A stretch of 64,000 nucleotides of DNA from Myxococcus sp. RHSTA-1-4 (GCF_020037125.1 NZ_JAIQDG010000015.1:174686-238685), one strand, 5' to 3'. Positions 1 to 10,425 are shown, counted from the stretch's first letter. A program made the numbers and translations. The notes: generated by a model from the letters alone, not told the origin.

Positions 1-1
1 C

Positions 2-943
2 ACGCGGCATGAGACCGAGCGCTCCGAGCTGGAGACCCGGCTCGCCGAAGCCACCGCGCGCTTCGAGTCCGACAAGGCCGCGCTGGAATCTCGCCTGTCC
101 GAGCTCTCCGCGGGCCTGGAGTCGCAGCGCACCGGGCTGGAGTCCCGGCTCGCCGAGCTGGAGGCCGCCGCGACCGAGAACACCACCGCCCTCCAGTCCG
201 CGCAGGAGCGCCTGGGCCGCGCCGAGGCCGAGCGCGCCGCCCTGGCCTCCGAGCGCGAGCGCCTCCAGTCGGAGCTGACCGTCGCCCGTGCGGCCCGCGT
301 CCGCCTGGAAGGCCGCATCGCCGCGCTGGAGACCGCGTCCACCGATGCCGTGCGCATTCTCGACGCCGAGCGCGTCGAGCGCGAGCGCATGGCCCAGGCC
401 CTGGAAGAGGCGAAGCAGCAGCTCCAGAAGCGCGAGGGCACCGCGGCGGAACGGGCCAGGACACTCCAGGCCGAGCTGGCCGCTCTCAAGGAGCAGATGG
501 CCGCCCTGGCCGCGGAGAAGCAGTCCCTCCTCGAGGACCGCGCCGAGCGGGCGAAGCTGGAGACCCGCGTCCGCGAGCAGCAGACCCGGCTGGCTTCCCT
601 GGAGGCCGAGCGCACGGAGCTCCTCAAGTCCACGGAGGACCTCAAGTCCTCCGCCCAGCCCGAGGCCGTGCTGGAGATGGCCGCGGAGATGGAGCAGCTC
701 CAGGCCGTGGTCGAGGACCTCCAGAAGAAGCTCGCTGCCCAGGAGACGGAGCTGGACGCGCTGCGCGGGCAGCCGAACGCCGTGAAGAACGAGCTGTCCC
801 GCCGGAATCCGGCCTCTCCCATGCCCCCCGGGGGAGGGACCGGCCGCCCCACCATTCCCCAGGTGAAGCCAGGCCGCACCGCCGTGCCCGCACTCGACTT
901 GCCGCCTCCGGTTGTTCAGAAGAAACCGGGCGAGCAGGAGTGA
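2..943 (+). CDS. C-terminal part of a long coiled-coil protein (5' end outside window)
   Basis: The frame is open from the window edge to a TGA at 941-943. It reads as an almost unbroken Glu/Arg/Leu/Ala-rich heptad coiled coil (first 260 or so visible residues) and then a Pro/Gly-rich tail of about 50 residues containing the stretch PALDLPPPVV. No catalytic motif is visible. Tropomyosin-like coiled coils of this kind are common as scaffolds in myxobacteria, sometimes behind a receiver domain (FrzS-like), but the N-terminus is missing, so no family can be assigned. The dapF start lies 24 bases downstream, so the two may be co-transcribed. Confidence 0.75.
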   Translation, partial: TRHETERSELETRLAEATARFESDKAALESRLSELSAGLESQRTGLESRLAELEAAATENTTALQSAQERLGRAEAERAALASERERLQSELTVARAARVRLEGRIAALETASTDAVRILDAERVERERMAQALEEAKQQLQKREGTAAERARTLQAELAALKEQMAALAAEKQSLLEDRAERAKLETRVREQQTRLASLEAERTELLKSTEDLKSSAQPEAVLEMAAEMEQLQAVVEDLQKKLAAQETELDALRGQPNAVKNELSRRNPASPMPPGGGTGRPTIPQVKPGRTAVPALDLPPPVVQKKPGEQE

Positions 944-967
944 GGGCTCGCGGCTAGGATTGGGCCC

Positions 968-1819
968 GTGGGACCTCGCGAGCGCATCTTCAAATATCAG
1001 GGATTGGGAAACGACTTCGTCGTGCTGGACCGTCGCCGGACGGGTGTGGACATCGACGCCGCCACCGCGCGGTGGATGTGCGACCGGCGGCTGGGCATCG
1101 GCGCGGACGGTGTGCTGGCGCTCCTCCCCTCCGCGCACGGCGTGGCCCGCATGGTGGTGCACAACGCCGACGGCAGCATCGCGGAGATGTGCGGCAACGG
1201 CCTGCGCTGCGCGGTGAAGTACCTGGTGGACCACTCCGACGACAACCCCGGGCGCCTCGATGTGGAGACGGGCGCGGGCGTGCTCACCTGCATTCCCGGC
1301 TACGGCGACGGCGGCGTCATCGGCGTGGACATCTCCATGGGGCCCGCGCGGCTGGTGGCACCCAACCTCCCGTCCGGCGCCACCGGCAAGCCCTTCCTGG
1401 ACCAGCCCCTGCCGGGCTACCCGGAGCTGCATGCCCACGCGGTGAGCATGGGCAACCCGCACCTCGTCCTCCTGGACCAGCCCCTGGACGACGCTCCCCG
1501 CCTGGGCCCCGAGCTGGAGCGGCACCCGTCCTTCCCCGACCGCACCAACGTGGAGTTCGTCCGGGTGGAAGCGGACGGCCTCACGGTCGTCGTGTGGGAG
1601 CGCGGCTGCGGGCTGACGCAGGCGTGTGGCACCGGGGCGTGCGCGTCCGCCGTGGCGGCCGTGCTGGCGAAGCGGCTGCCCCAGGACGCCTGGCTGCGCG
1701 TCACGCTGCCGGGCGGAGACCTGCGCATCCGTGTGCCCGGCGACCTGTCCGACATCCGCCTCCGGGGGCCCGTCGCGTTCGTCTTCGAGGGCGTTGTCGC
1801 GCTTCCCCCGCCCCGGTAA
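968..1819 (+). CDS. dapF: Diaminopimelate epimerase
   Basis: Converts LL- to meso-diaminopimelate for lysine and peptidoglycan synthesis, in the cytoplasm, without cofactor. The 283-residue length is normal for DapF. The N-terminal KYQGLGNDFVVLD block is present, and both active-site cysteines are in their signatures: Cys75 in EMCGNGLRC and Cys220 in TQACGTGACA. The GTG start at 968 is the first that gives the family N-terminus. The gene follows a coiled-coil gene by 24 bases and precedes a response regulator by 41 bases; the neighbours do not suggest a lysine operon. Confidence 0.95.
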   Translation: MGPRERIFKYQGLGNDFVVLDRRRTGVDIDAATARWMCDRRLGIGADGVLALLPSAHGVARMVVHNADGSIAEMCGNGLRCAVKYLVDHSDDNPGRLDVETGAGVLTCIPGYGDGGVIGVDISMGPARLVAPNLPSGATGKPFLDQPLPGYPELHAHAVSMGNPHLVLLDQPLDDAPRLGPELERHPSFPDRTNVEFVRVEADGLTVVVWERGCGLTQACGTGACASAVAAVLAKRLPQDAWLRVTLPGGDLRIRVPGDLSDIRLRGPVAFVFEGVVALPPPR

Positions 1820-1860
1820 CCTCTCGCGTTCCTCCCCCTCGACCCCAGGTCAGAACGCGC

Positions 1861-3711
1861 GTGGCCGGTCCCATCCTCGTCGTCGATGACGACCTGTTCT
1901 TCCGTCAGCTCGCCAGCGACATGCTCACCCGCAACGGGCACCGCGTGGTGGCCGTGGAGAACGCCACGCTCGCGCTCGAGGAGGCGGCCCGCACCGCCTT
2001 CGACCTGGTCCTCACCGACGTGGTGATGCCCGGCGTGGACGGCTTCGCCCTCACCGCGCGCCTGCGCGAGAAGGACCCGAACCAGGAGGTCATCCTCATC
2101 AGCCAGCGCACGGACGTGCGGGGCTCGGAGATGGCGCTGCGCTCGGGCGCCGCGGACTGCCTCACCAAGCCGGTGGAGGAGGCCGACCTGCTGCTGTCGG
2201 TGAACCGCGCCCTGGAGCGCGCCAGCCTCCGCCGCGAGCGCGAGCTGCTCCGCGATGAGAACCTGGAGTTCGCCCGCTTCCACAACCTGCACCAGCGCTG
2301 CCTCGAGCTGCTGTCCCACCCGGACCTGGAGTGGCTGCAGGAGCGCATCATCGCGGAGCTGGGCGCCGTCTGTGACGCGCAGAGCGCCGCGCTGTGGGTG
2401 ATGGACGACCGGGGGGACCTGGTGCTGCGCGCGTACCGCGGGCTGCTCGACAAGCAGTTCCTCGCGGAGAAGATGAACCCGGAGGGGCCGCTGGCCGGCC
2501 GGCTGCGCGAGGCCCAGCCCTGGTCCGCCCGCGACGAGCGCTCCGCGGTCATGTACGTGCCGCTGCTGGCCTCCGGCGAAATCGTCGGGCTCGCGCAGCT
2601 CTCGGACCCGCTGTCCGGGGACTTCCGGCTCGAGCACTCGCGTGACGCCAAGGTGCTCGCGGACTTCGCCGCCGTGGGCGTGAAGAACGGCCGGCGGATG
2701 CTCGCGCTCCAGCGCCTGGGCCTGAGGGACCGCGAGACGGCGGCGTACAACCTCAGCTACTTCACCGACTACGCGTCCAAGGAAATCTACAAGGCGCGCC
2801 GCTACGGGCGCACCTTCTCCCTGCTGACCTTCTCCATCGACAACCTGCCGCTGGTGCGGGTGCGGCTGGGGGCGGCGGACGCGAAGAAGGCGGTGCGCGG
2901 CATCATCCGCGCGCTCAGTAAAATCATCCGCGACTCGGACGTCATCGCGAAGGCGAGCGACCAGGAGTTCTACCTGCTCCTGCCGGAGACGGACTTCTTC
3001 GGGGCGCTGATGTTCGTGCGCCGCGCGGTGGCCGCGGTGCGCGACGAGCCCGAGGTGCAGGACGTGGAGCAGCGCCTGCCGCTGGCGCTGGTGGGCGGGG
3101 CGAGCACCTTCCCCAAGGACGGCGAGGACTTCGACGAGCTGGTCCACCGCTGCCGCCGCCGCATGGACGAGCGGCGCGCGTCCCTGCAGCGCCGGCTGAT
3201 GCTGGACGGGCTGCCCTTCTGGGATGAGGTGGACCTGCTGCTGGGCACGCCCACCAGCCCCAAGCTGCCGGTGGACGAGCGCGCCGAGCCCAGCCGCCGC
3301 GGCAAGGTCGCCGACGTGCTCTTCGACGAGCTGCAGGCGGAGATTGCCCGCGAGCTGATGAGAGACCCGGGCTCGCGCGGCCTCCTGTACGTGGGCGGAC
3401 CGGAGATTCGCACGGACCTGCCCATCGCCGCGGGGCTGGAGTCGGCGCCGCCGGACATGGCGTCGCGCATCTACCTGCTGGGGCGCCGGGTGGACCTGGA
3501 GTCCCACCCCGCGCTGACGCCCGTCTTCCTGGAGGGAGACGACCGCGTGTCGCGGCACGAGTTCATCCTCTGGCTCTCCGAGAACGCCGCGTACGCGCTC
3601 ATCCAGCGGCGCGGGCTCGGGGCGACGTGGGGATTCCATACCTCGGACACCGCGGTGGTGGACGGGCTCATCTCCAAGCTGCAGGCCGAGTACGACCTGC
3701 AGCCCTACTGA
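1861..3711 (+). CDS. Response regulator: receiver - GAF - degenerate GGDEF
   Basis: Predicted 616-residue cytoplasmic signalling protein. The receiver (about 1-120) has the acidic pair Asp9/Asp10, a phosphoacceptor Asp53 in TDVVMPG and Lys103 in LTKP. A helical linker leads to a GAF-like domain (about 154-280), then a region with GGDEF-domain layout (about 294-417). The signature loop there reads SDQEF instead of GGDEF/GGEEF, so diguanylate cyclase activity is unlikely. The last 150 residues are not recognised. The GTG start at 1861 sits exactly where the receiver begins; the frame extends upstream only as an overlap with dapF. The next gene (17 bases on) is also a response regulator, so the two may act in one pathway. 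Confidence 0.85.
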   Translation: MAGPILVVDDDLFFRQLASDMLTRNGHRVVAVENATLALEEAARTAFDLVLTDVVMPGVDGFALTARLREKDPNQEVILISQRTDVRGSEMALRSGAADCLTKPVEEADLLLSVNRALERASLRRERELLRDENLEFARFHNLHQRCLELLSHPDLEWLQERIIAELGAVCDAQSAALWVMDDRGDLVLRAYRGLLDKQFLAEKMNPEGPLAGRLREAQPWSARDERSAVMYVPLLASGEIVGLAQLSDPLSGDFRLEHSRDAKVLADFAAVGVKNGRRMLALQRLGLRDRETAAYNLSYFTDYASKEIYKARRYGRTFSLLTFSIDNLPLVRVRLGAADAKKAVRGIIRALSKIIRDSDVIAKASDQEFYLLLPETDFFGALMFVRRAVAAVRDEPEVQDVEQRLPLALVGGASTFPKDGEDFDELVHRCRRRMDERRASLQRRLMLDGLPFWDEVDLLLGTPTSPKLPVDERAEPSRRGKVADVLFDELQAEIARELMRDPGSRGLLYVGGPEIRTDLPIAAGLESAPPDMASRIYLLGRRVDLESHPALTPVFLEGDDRVSRHEFILWLSENAAYALIQRRGLGATWGFHTSDTAVVDGLISKLQAEYDLQPY

Positions 3712-3728
3712 GTCGAATCGGAGCAGCC

Positions 3729-5228
3729 GTGGCCCAGGTCCGGAAGATTCTCATCGCCGACCCCGACCTCGAGTCCGTGCGTTCGCTGTCGCGCGCGCTG
3801 CGCACCAAGGGCTACCAGGTGCACTACGCGCCGGACGGCTCGCGCGCGCTGGAGGTGGCCGTGCTGCGCCACCCGGACCTCACGCTGTTCGACGAGGCCT
3901 GCCGGCTGCTGGACGCGCGGACCTTCATCCAAATCCTCCGCACCAACCCGCGCACCGAGGACATCCCGGTGGTGCTCACCACCTCGGCCTTCGACTCGGA
4001 CCGGATGCGCGGCCTGCGGGACGGCTACCTGCGCAAGCCCTTCAACCTGGACGAGGTGCTCAGCCGCATCGAGCACATCTTCCGGCGCAACGAGGCGGCC
4101 AAGGACCTCAAGAGCGAGCAGCAGGAAATCGAAGGCTCGCTCAGCCAGCTCAGCATCCCGGACCTGATGCAGTTGCTGGGCATGAACAAGCGCAGCGGGC
4201 GGCTGTCGCTGGAGCGGGGCAATGACCGGGGCGAGATTCACGTCGTGGACGGCCGCCCCGTGAATGCGAAGCTGGGGCGCGTGGAAGGGGAGAAGGCCCT
4301 GTTCCGCCTGCTGGCGTGGACGGAAGGCACCTTCACCTTCTCGCCCGGGACGAGCCAGGCGCGGCCGCGCATCAACCGGGGCATGGACGACGCGCTGCTG
4401 GAGGGCATGCGGCAGTCGGACGAGGTGAACCGGCTGATGCCGGGCCTGCCGCCGCGCCACACGCGGCTGATGCTGGCGCCGGACATGGAGCTCGCGCAGG
4501 ACCAGCACCCGGTGACGGCGCAGGTGGTGGAGCTGCTGCGCCAGCCGCGCGCGCTGGGCGAGGTGCTGGACCTGGCGCCCGCCACGGACCTGGAAGTGCT
4601 GAGCGTGCTGTCCGCGCTGATGCAGCGCGGGGTGGCCCGGGCGGCGGACGTGGACGGGACGGAGGCGGGCACCAGCGAGCTGCTGGGCGCGGCGGAGGTG
4701 CACGCGCTGCGCGGGCGGATTCTCCGGACGCGGGCCCCGGCGAAGGTGGCCACGGCGAAGGTGTTCGTGTGCGGCAGCGGCGCGTCCGCGGCGCGGCGGG
4801 TGATGGCGCGGCTGCCGGGCCTGGAGGCGCTGTCCGCCGAGCCCACGGCGGTGAAGAGCGGCTTCGGCACGCTGGGCCGGCTGGTGCTGAGCGAGGTGCT
4901 GCGCCTGGACTTCTGCGTGCTGCCACCGGCGGAGGCGGCCCGGCCGCTGTGGCGCCCGTTCACCGCGGGCTCCGTGGGGGCGCTGCTGCTGGACGTGTCC
5001 GAGCCCGCGGTGCGGCTGGCGCACTACCTGGCGTGGGAAATCCGCATGCCCGTGGTGGTGGTGGGCGCGGAGGTTCCCGGGCCGCTGCAAGGGGCTCCCG
5101 CGGGCGCGGTGGGCGTGACGGACGACCTGTCCGAGGCGCTGCGTGCGCTGCTCGTCCAGGCGCTCAACCCGGCGCCCACGCTGCCCGGGGTGACGCAGGC
5201 GCAGCGGCTCACCGCGTCCGCGGTGTAG
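3729..5228 (+). CDS. Response regulator: receiver - DUF4388 - decayed small-GTPase-like domain
   Basis: Predicted 499-residue protein. The receiver (about 1-118) keeps Asp11, Asp13, Asp55 (in LFDEA) and Lys103 (in LRKP). A DUF4388/PATAN-type domain follows (about 134-225; SIPDLMQLLGMNKRSGRLSL). After a winged-helix-like linker, residues about 335-475 resemble the G domain of MglA/Gtr-like bacterial GTPases: a KVFVCGSG strand-loop where a P-loop should be, a conserved-looking SGFGTLGRLVLSE segment, and LWRPFTAGSVGALLLDVSEP. The P-loop Gly-Lys-Ser/Thr is absent (GASAARR), so GTP hydrolysis is improbable. The GTG start at 3729 places the receiver at the N-terminus. It converges with the gene at 5244. 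Confidence 0.85.
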   Translation: MAQVRKILIADPDLESVRSLSRALRTKGYQVHYAPDGSRALEVAVLRHPDLTLFDEACRLLDARTFIQILRTNPRTEDIPVVLTTSAFDSDRMRGLRDGYLRKPFNLDEVLSRIEHIFRRNEAAKDLKSEQQEIEGSLSQLSIPDLMQLLGMNKRSGRLSLERGNDRGEIHVVDGRPVNAKLGRVEGEKALFRLLAWTEGTFTFSPGTSQARPRINRGMDDALLEGMRQSDEVNRLMPGLPPRHTRLMLAPDMELAQDQHPVTAQVVELLRQPRALGEVLDLAPATDLEVLSVLSALMQRGVARAADVDGTEAGTSELLGAAEVHALRGRILRTRAPAKVATAKVFVCGSGASAARRVMARLPGLEALSAEPTAVKSGFGTLGRLVLSEVLRLDFCVLPPAEAARPLWRPFTAGSVGALLLDVSEPAVRLAHYLAWEIRMPVVVVGAEVPGPLQGAPAGAVGVTDDLSEALRALLVQALNPAPTLPGVTQAQRLTASAV

Positions 5229-5243
5229 CCGCCGGGCCACGCG

Positions 5244-6227
5244 TCAGAAGACCAGCGTCCATCCAGGCTCGCGGACCTGCGCCTTCACGTACGAGACGCC
5301 GTCAACCTTCATTCCCTTGTCATCCAGCAGGGTGATGAGGCCGCCCTGGTTGGACAGCTCCAGGGGCTTCGCCACGGGCAGGAGCCGGGTGGCGCCCGGC
5401 GCGAGGTCTCCGCTCAGGGGCAGCTTGTGCTCCTGCTTGTCCAGGAGCGCCCACCCCTGCAGGGACACCGTCTCGGGCGAGGTATTGAGCAGGGTGATGG
5501 TCTCCCGCTCGGGCGTGCGCGCGTCGTTGACGAGCGCGGCGACGATGCGTACGAGGCCCTCCCGCACCGGGACGTGGGGGATGAGGGTGTGGCCCGTCAC
5601 GTCGTCGGTGTGCCACGACTGGGACTGGAACTTGAGGAAGATGCCGACCCACTGCCCGTCCTCGGGGAAGTGGAGGAGCACGCCGCCGTCCTGCCACACG
5701 CCGTCCTGGTCGGCGAAGGACGGGTGGTTGCCCTGGTTCATGTGGATGTCGTGGATGCCCTGGCCGGGCAGGAAGCCGAAGTACTTGTCCTTGATGCCCT
5801 CCGGACCCCAGGGCTCGCCGAAGGCGTAGACGAACGCATTCTCGGCCGCCATGGTCCGCTGGAAGTAGTGGTCGAGCTTCTCGTTCAGGTCGTTGTCCGG
5901 TCCCGGGACAGTGGGGGGCAGCGACTTCATGTGGTCCGGCAGGAAGAGGTTGCCGCGGATGTAGTCGAGCGCCGGCCCGCCGGGGCCGCCGGGGAGGGGC
6001 GTGAAGCCGAGCCGCAGGTTCTTCAGTTCCTCCGTGATGGGGTGCTGGAACTGCTCATCGACGAGGTATTGCAGGTCGGACGGTGGGAGCTTCGAGCTGA
6101 CATTGACGGCGATGCGATGGTCCGCCGTCTGGTCGATGATGCGCACCTGATAGTGGGGACTGGGGCCCGCGCCCAGCCTGCGCGCGATGGCCGTGCCCTT
6201 CAGGACTCCGTATTTCCTCAGCGGCAT
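5244..6227 (-). CDS. DUF2278 (YukJ-type) protein with C-terminal lamin-tail domain
   Basis: 327 residues. The N-terminus MPLRKYGVLKGTAIAR is the usual opening of DUF2278 proteins, whose function is unknown; the middle contains GIHDIHMNQGN and HFPEDGQWVGIFLKFQSQ, also typical. The C-terminal 95 or so residues (TITLLNTSPETVSLQGWALLD) have the pattern of a lamin-tail domain, an immunoglobulin-like fold frequent in secreted nucleases and adhesins, yet no signal peptide is visible. The ATG at 6227 was chosen because it begins the family sequence; an upstream extension in the same frame has no family character. It ends 16 bases from the convergent response-regulator gene. Confidence 0.8.
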   Translation of the reverse strand: MPLRKYGVLKGTAIARRLGAGPSPHYQVRIIDQTADHRIAVNVSSKLPPSDLQYLVDEQFQHPITEELKNLRLGFTPLPGGPGGPALDYIRGNLFLPDHMKSLPPTVPGPDNDLNEKLDHYFQRTMAAENAFVYAFGEPWGPEGIKDKYFGFLPGQGIHDIHMNQGNHPSFADQDGVWQDGGVLLHFPEDGQWVGIFLKFQSQSWHTDDVTGHTLIPHVPVREGLVRIVAALVNDARTPERETITLLNTSPETVSLQGWALLDKQEHKLPLSGDLAPGATRLLPVAKPLELSNQGGLITLLDDKGMKVDGVSYVKAQVREPGWTLVF

Positions 6228-6316
6228 GCGTGATGTCCTCCCTGAGGGAAGGGTGTGGACGCTCACGGGGGCCGCGATGCCGCCGCCCCAGGCCGCCCGG
6301 TGGGGAGCCGGGCGGC

Positions 6317-7090
6317 TCAGCCCAGCAGCCATCGCATGGCCTCGGGAAGTCTCCGTTGCCAGTCCCGCTCATGGTGTTGGCCGCCGGGCTCGAGCACCAG
6401 GCGCAATTCGTGGCCGGCATAGCCCAGGTGCTGGAGGTGGCGGTGGAAGGCCTGCGCGGCCTCGCCGTAGCGCATGACGTAGCCCACGGGGTCCACGGCC
6501 TCGTCGGAGCCGGCGTCCAGGTAGATGCGCGACCACTTCCGCGTGTGGGAGGTCCACACGGAGAAGAGGCGGTCCCAGCCCCACATCACCGAGGGCGACA
6601 GCGCGCCGATGCGGCCGAAGAGGTCCGGGTACCTCCAGCCGAGGTACAGCGACATCAGGCCGCCGAGCGACGCGCCCATGACACCCGTCCACTCGGGCCC
6701 CTGGCGCGTGCGGTAGACGCGGTCGACATAGGGCTTGAGCGACTCGACGAGGAAGCGGACGAAGGGCTCGCTGCGCGCGGGGATGTTGCCGCGGGGCTCG
6801 TCCCAGGGGGAGTACTCGGAGAGCCGCTCATTCGTGGAGTCCACCGCGACGATGAGCCACGGTGACACGTGGCCCCCGGCCACCAGCCGCTCCAGCGTGA
6901 GGTTGGCGCACCAGGTGTCGAAGACGGCGGACTCGGGGTGCGCGAAGACGTTCTGCCCGTCGTGCATGTAGAGGACGGGGAAGCGCTCACCGGGGGCGGC
7001 GTCGTACGCATCCGGCGTGTAGATGCGCACGGTGCGGGTGCGCCCCTCCTGGGGAGAGGCGAAGTCTCGGATGATGTGCACGTATCCCAT
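6317..7090 (-). CDS. Esterase D/enterochelin-esterase-like alpha/beta hydrolase
   Basis: 257 residues, the usual length for a COG2819-type hydrolase. The fold is seen in VLYMHDGQNVFAHPES (oxyanion strand), the nucleophile elbow GASLGG with Ser141, and a C-terminal GGQHHERDW that supplies the catalytic His (239 or 240); an acid candidate is Asp192 or Asp200. No signal peptide, so probably cytoplasmic. The family hydrolyses esters such as trilactone siderophores or short acyl esters; the substrate here cannot be told. It is followed on the same strand, 89 bases on, by the DUF2278 gene and preceded by an AraC-type regulator. Confidence 0.85.
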   Translation of the reverse strand: MGYVHIIRDFASPQEGRTRTVRIYTPDAYDAAPGERFPVLYMHDGQNVFAHPESAVFDTWCANLTLERLVAGGHVSPWLIVAVDSTNERLSEYSPWDEPRGNIPARSEPFVRFLVESLKPYVDRVYRTRQGPEWTGVMGASLGGLMSLYLGWRYPDLFGRIGALSPSVMWGWDRLFSVWTSHTRKWSRIYLDAGSDEAVDPVGYVMRYGEAAQAFHRHLQHLGYAGHELRLVLEPGGQHHERDWQRRLPEAMRWLLG

Positions 7091-7123
7091 GGGCCCTTGT
7101 TCTGACGGACAAGCGGCGGGGTA

Positions 7124-7906
7124 TCAACCGGCCAGCGCCCGGGACTCATGCACCTGCACGTGCGTCCCGCCCGACAACACCCGCGAGGGGGCAATCCCGA
7201 AGAAGTGCCGGAACGCCTTGCTCATGTGCGCCGAGTCGACGAACCCGGCCTCGTGCGCCGCCAGCGTGAGGTTTTCTCCCGCCGCGAACCGCCGGCTGAC
7301 CTCGCGCAGGCGCTGCCATGTCCGCAACTGGCGCGGTGTGACGCCCAGCTCGGCACGGAAGAGGTGCTGCAGACGTGAGGGGGAGATGCCCGTACGAGCG
7401 GCGAGCGTGTCGAGCCGGAAGAGGGACTCCGGCTGACGGGATATCAACGCCGCGACCTCCTCCACCCGGGCGTCGCTCGCGTAGCGCCCCGGAGGGGGCC
7501 CGACCTGCCGCGCCACCCACGCCTCGAGCTCGGCGGCCGGGAGCTCGCCCGCGAGGATGGCCCTGAGCTCCTCACGGCGCCGCCGGGGCGTCCCGAGCAC
7601 GTGCACGCTCTCGAAGGCGGGCAGCTCGGCATGTTCGCAGAGCTGCCGGTGGTCGACCTGGCCCGGGGTCAGGTGCAGGACGCCCATCAGCGTCTCGCCG
7701 CAATCCAGCTCGTGGAGGCACCCGGGCGCGACGACGGCGTGCTCGACCACCTGCCACGCCGCACCCGGCTGCCCGAGGCGGAACCCGAACCGGCCGTCGA
7801 TTCCCACGAGCAGCGCCGCACCCGTGTGCGCGTGGACGGCCACGCGACCCAGCCGCGCGATGGACAGCACCCGGTCCTGCCACAGGTCGACACGTGCCCG
7901 AAACAT
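7124..7906 (-). CDS. AraC-family transcriptional regulator
   Basis: 260 residues. The N-terminal half is a cupin-like sensing region (VAVHAHTGAALLVGIDG, VVAPGCLHELDC). The C-terminal 100 residues form the double helix-turn-helix: LDTLAARTGISPSRLQHLFR and, after the linker, LAAHEAGFVDSAHMSKAFRHFF followed by GIAPS. It is transcribed away from the small membrane protein at 7966 (59 bases between starts), which is the natural candidate target, and lies 33 bases upstream of the esterase gene in the same orientation. The effector is unknown. Confidence 0.88.
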   Translation of the reverse strand: MFRARVDLWQDRVLSIARLGRVAVHAHTGAALLVGIDGRFGFRLGQPGAAWQVVEHAVVAPGCLHELDCGETLMGVLHLTPGQVDHRQLCEHAELPAFESVHVLGTPRRRREELRAILAGELPAAELEAWVARQVGPPPGRYASDARVEEVAALISRQPESLFRLDTLAARTGISPSRLQHLFRAELGVTPRQLRTWQRLREVSRRFAAGENLTLAAHEAGFVDSAHMSKAFRHFFGIAPSRVLSGGTHVQVHESRALAG

Positions 7907-7965
7907 CCGCCCATCCTAGCCGGTTCGTACAAGCGCCGTGGACGTGGAGACTCCACACTCGCGCC

Positions 7966-8403
7966 ATGAACCTCGCCCAGAGCATCGCGGTCTTCGCGGC
8001 CGGCGGCTTCCTGTTGGCCGGCCTGTCGTTCGGCGTCTGGAAGTACGCCCAGATTTCCCGAAGCCCCAAGGCCCAGGCCTCCACCTATGTCGATATCGCC
8101 CACCGGGCCGCGCTGATGTATTCGTTCGCGTGTCTCGTCGTGGAGCGCTTCGTCGTCCTCAGCACGCTGGATGAAACCGTCGAGCTGGCCGCGGTCCTCG
8201 CGCTGATTGGCTTCTTCGCGATGGGGCTCTCGTCCTACGTCGTCCACGGCATCTTGAAGGACACGGACAACCAGTTCGCGCGTCCCCACAGGCTCGGGCG
8301 AGCCGAGCTTCCGCCCGCGGTGATGGTCGGCTCCATGGTCGCGTTGGTCGCCGGCGAGCTGGGAGGCTTCGCGGTCTTGTTCTGGGGCGCCATCTCGCAC
8401 TGA
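7966..8403 (+). CDS. Small multi-pass membrane protein of unknown function
   Basis: 145 residues with about four hydrophobic segments: SIAVFAAGGFLLAGLSFGVW, a segment around ALMYSFACLVVERFVVL, LAAVLALIGFFAMGLSSYVV, and the C-terminal VGSMVALVAGELGGFAVLFW. No motif is recognised. The ATG at 7966 is preferred over an upstream in-frame ATG at 7894 because the latter would overlap the divergent regulator gene and adds a non-hydrophobic leader. Its position opposite the AraC-type gene suggests control by that regulator. Confidence 0.7.
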   Translation: MNLAQSIAVFAAGGFLLAGLSFGVWKYAQISRSPKAQASTYVDIAHRAALMYSFACLVVERFVVLSTLDETVELAAVLALIGFFAMGLSSYVVHGILKDTDNQFARPHRLGRAELPPAVMVGSMVALVAGELGGFAVLFWGAISH

Positions 8404-8692
8404 CCCCGCGCGTCTACCTCGAGCACCGCGCGCGACGCCTCTCCATCCAGCCGCCGCGCGGTGGCCTCCGTCTCCTGGCACCGAGCCGCCTCGTCCGGTG
8501 GGGACGCGGGGCGGTGGGGACGTTCCTCCGCTGGGCGTGGTAGCAGTCCGCCGCGGCGAGGCATATCGGGAGCCGGGGGCCATTCGGGGCAGGGCAGGCC
8601 CCTGGAATTTTCCATCGAGGACAGGAGGGCCGCTTCACCCGTGCGATGAAGCCGGGGCGGTGTAGTCTCGCGCGCTCCACACCCCTGGAAGC

Positions 8693-10306
<1,614 letters not shown>

Positions 10307-10309
<3 letters not shown>

Positions 10310-10348
10310 CACGTCAGCCCTCGCGGTGACGCGCCGGTTGACGTGTCC
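10307..10348. promoter_or_regulatory. Putative activator-binding palindromes upstream of a sigma-54 promoter
   Basis: TGACACGTCA (10307-10316, a perfect palindrome except for the two central bases) and TGACGTGTCC (10339-10348) flank a weaker TGACGCGCCG (10327-10336). The outer centres are 32 bases apart, about three helical turns, and lie about 80-113 bases upstream of the -12 element at 10424: normal for enhancer sites of sigma-54 activators. The first site overlaps the stop codon of the FHA activator gene. The same decamer family recurs at 20493-20545. The link to the FHA activator is inference. Confidence 0.5.
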
Positions 10349-10409
10349 ACCGGGGCTCTCCAGCGGCCCATCTCCGAGGCTTCCGAGGGAAGGGCTCGGT
10401 CTCCCTCCC

Positions 10410-10425
10410 TGGTACAGCATCTGCA
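10410..10425 (+). promoter_or_regulatory. Sigma-54 (-24/-12) promoter match
   Basis: TGGTACAGCATCTGCA fits the consensus TGGCAC-N5-TTGC(A/T) with exact spacing: GG at -24, GC at -12, and only two transitions. Transcription would start near 10436, leaving a leader of about 44 bases with a GGAGGAG ribosome site before the ATG at 10480. Confidence 0.6.

Noticed and set aside
2..943. Naming the first gene frzS
   Set aside because: Only the coiled-coil tail is visible; the receiver domain that would support it lies outside the window.
1861..3711. Active diguanylate cyclase
   Set aside because: The catalytic signature is SDQEF, not GGDEF or GGEEF.
8476..8490. TGGCACCGAGCCGCC upstream of the FHA activator gene as a sigma-54 promoter
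   Set aside because: The second element is one base too close (GC at 13-14 instead of 14-15), and sigma-54 promoters tolerate almost no spacing change.
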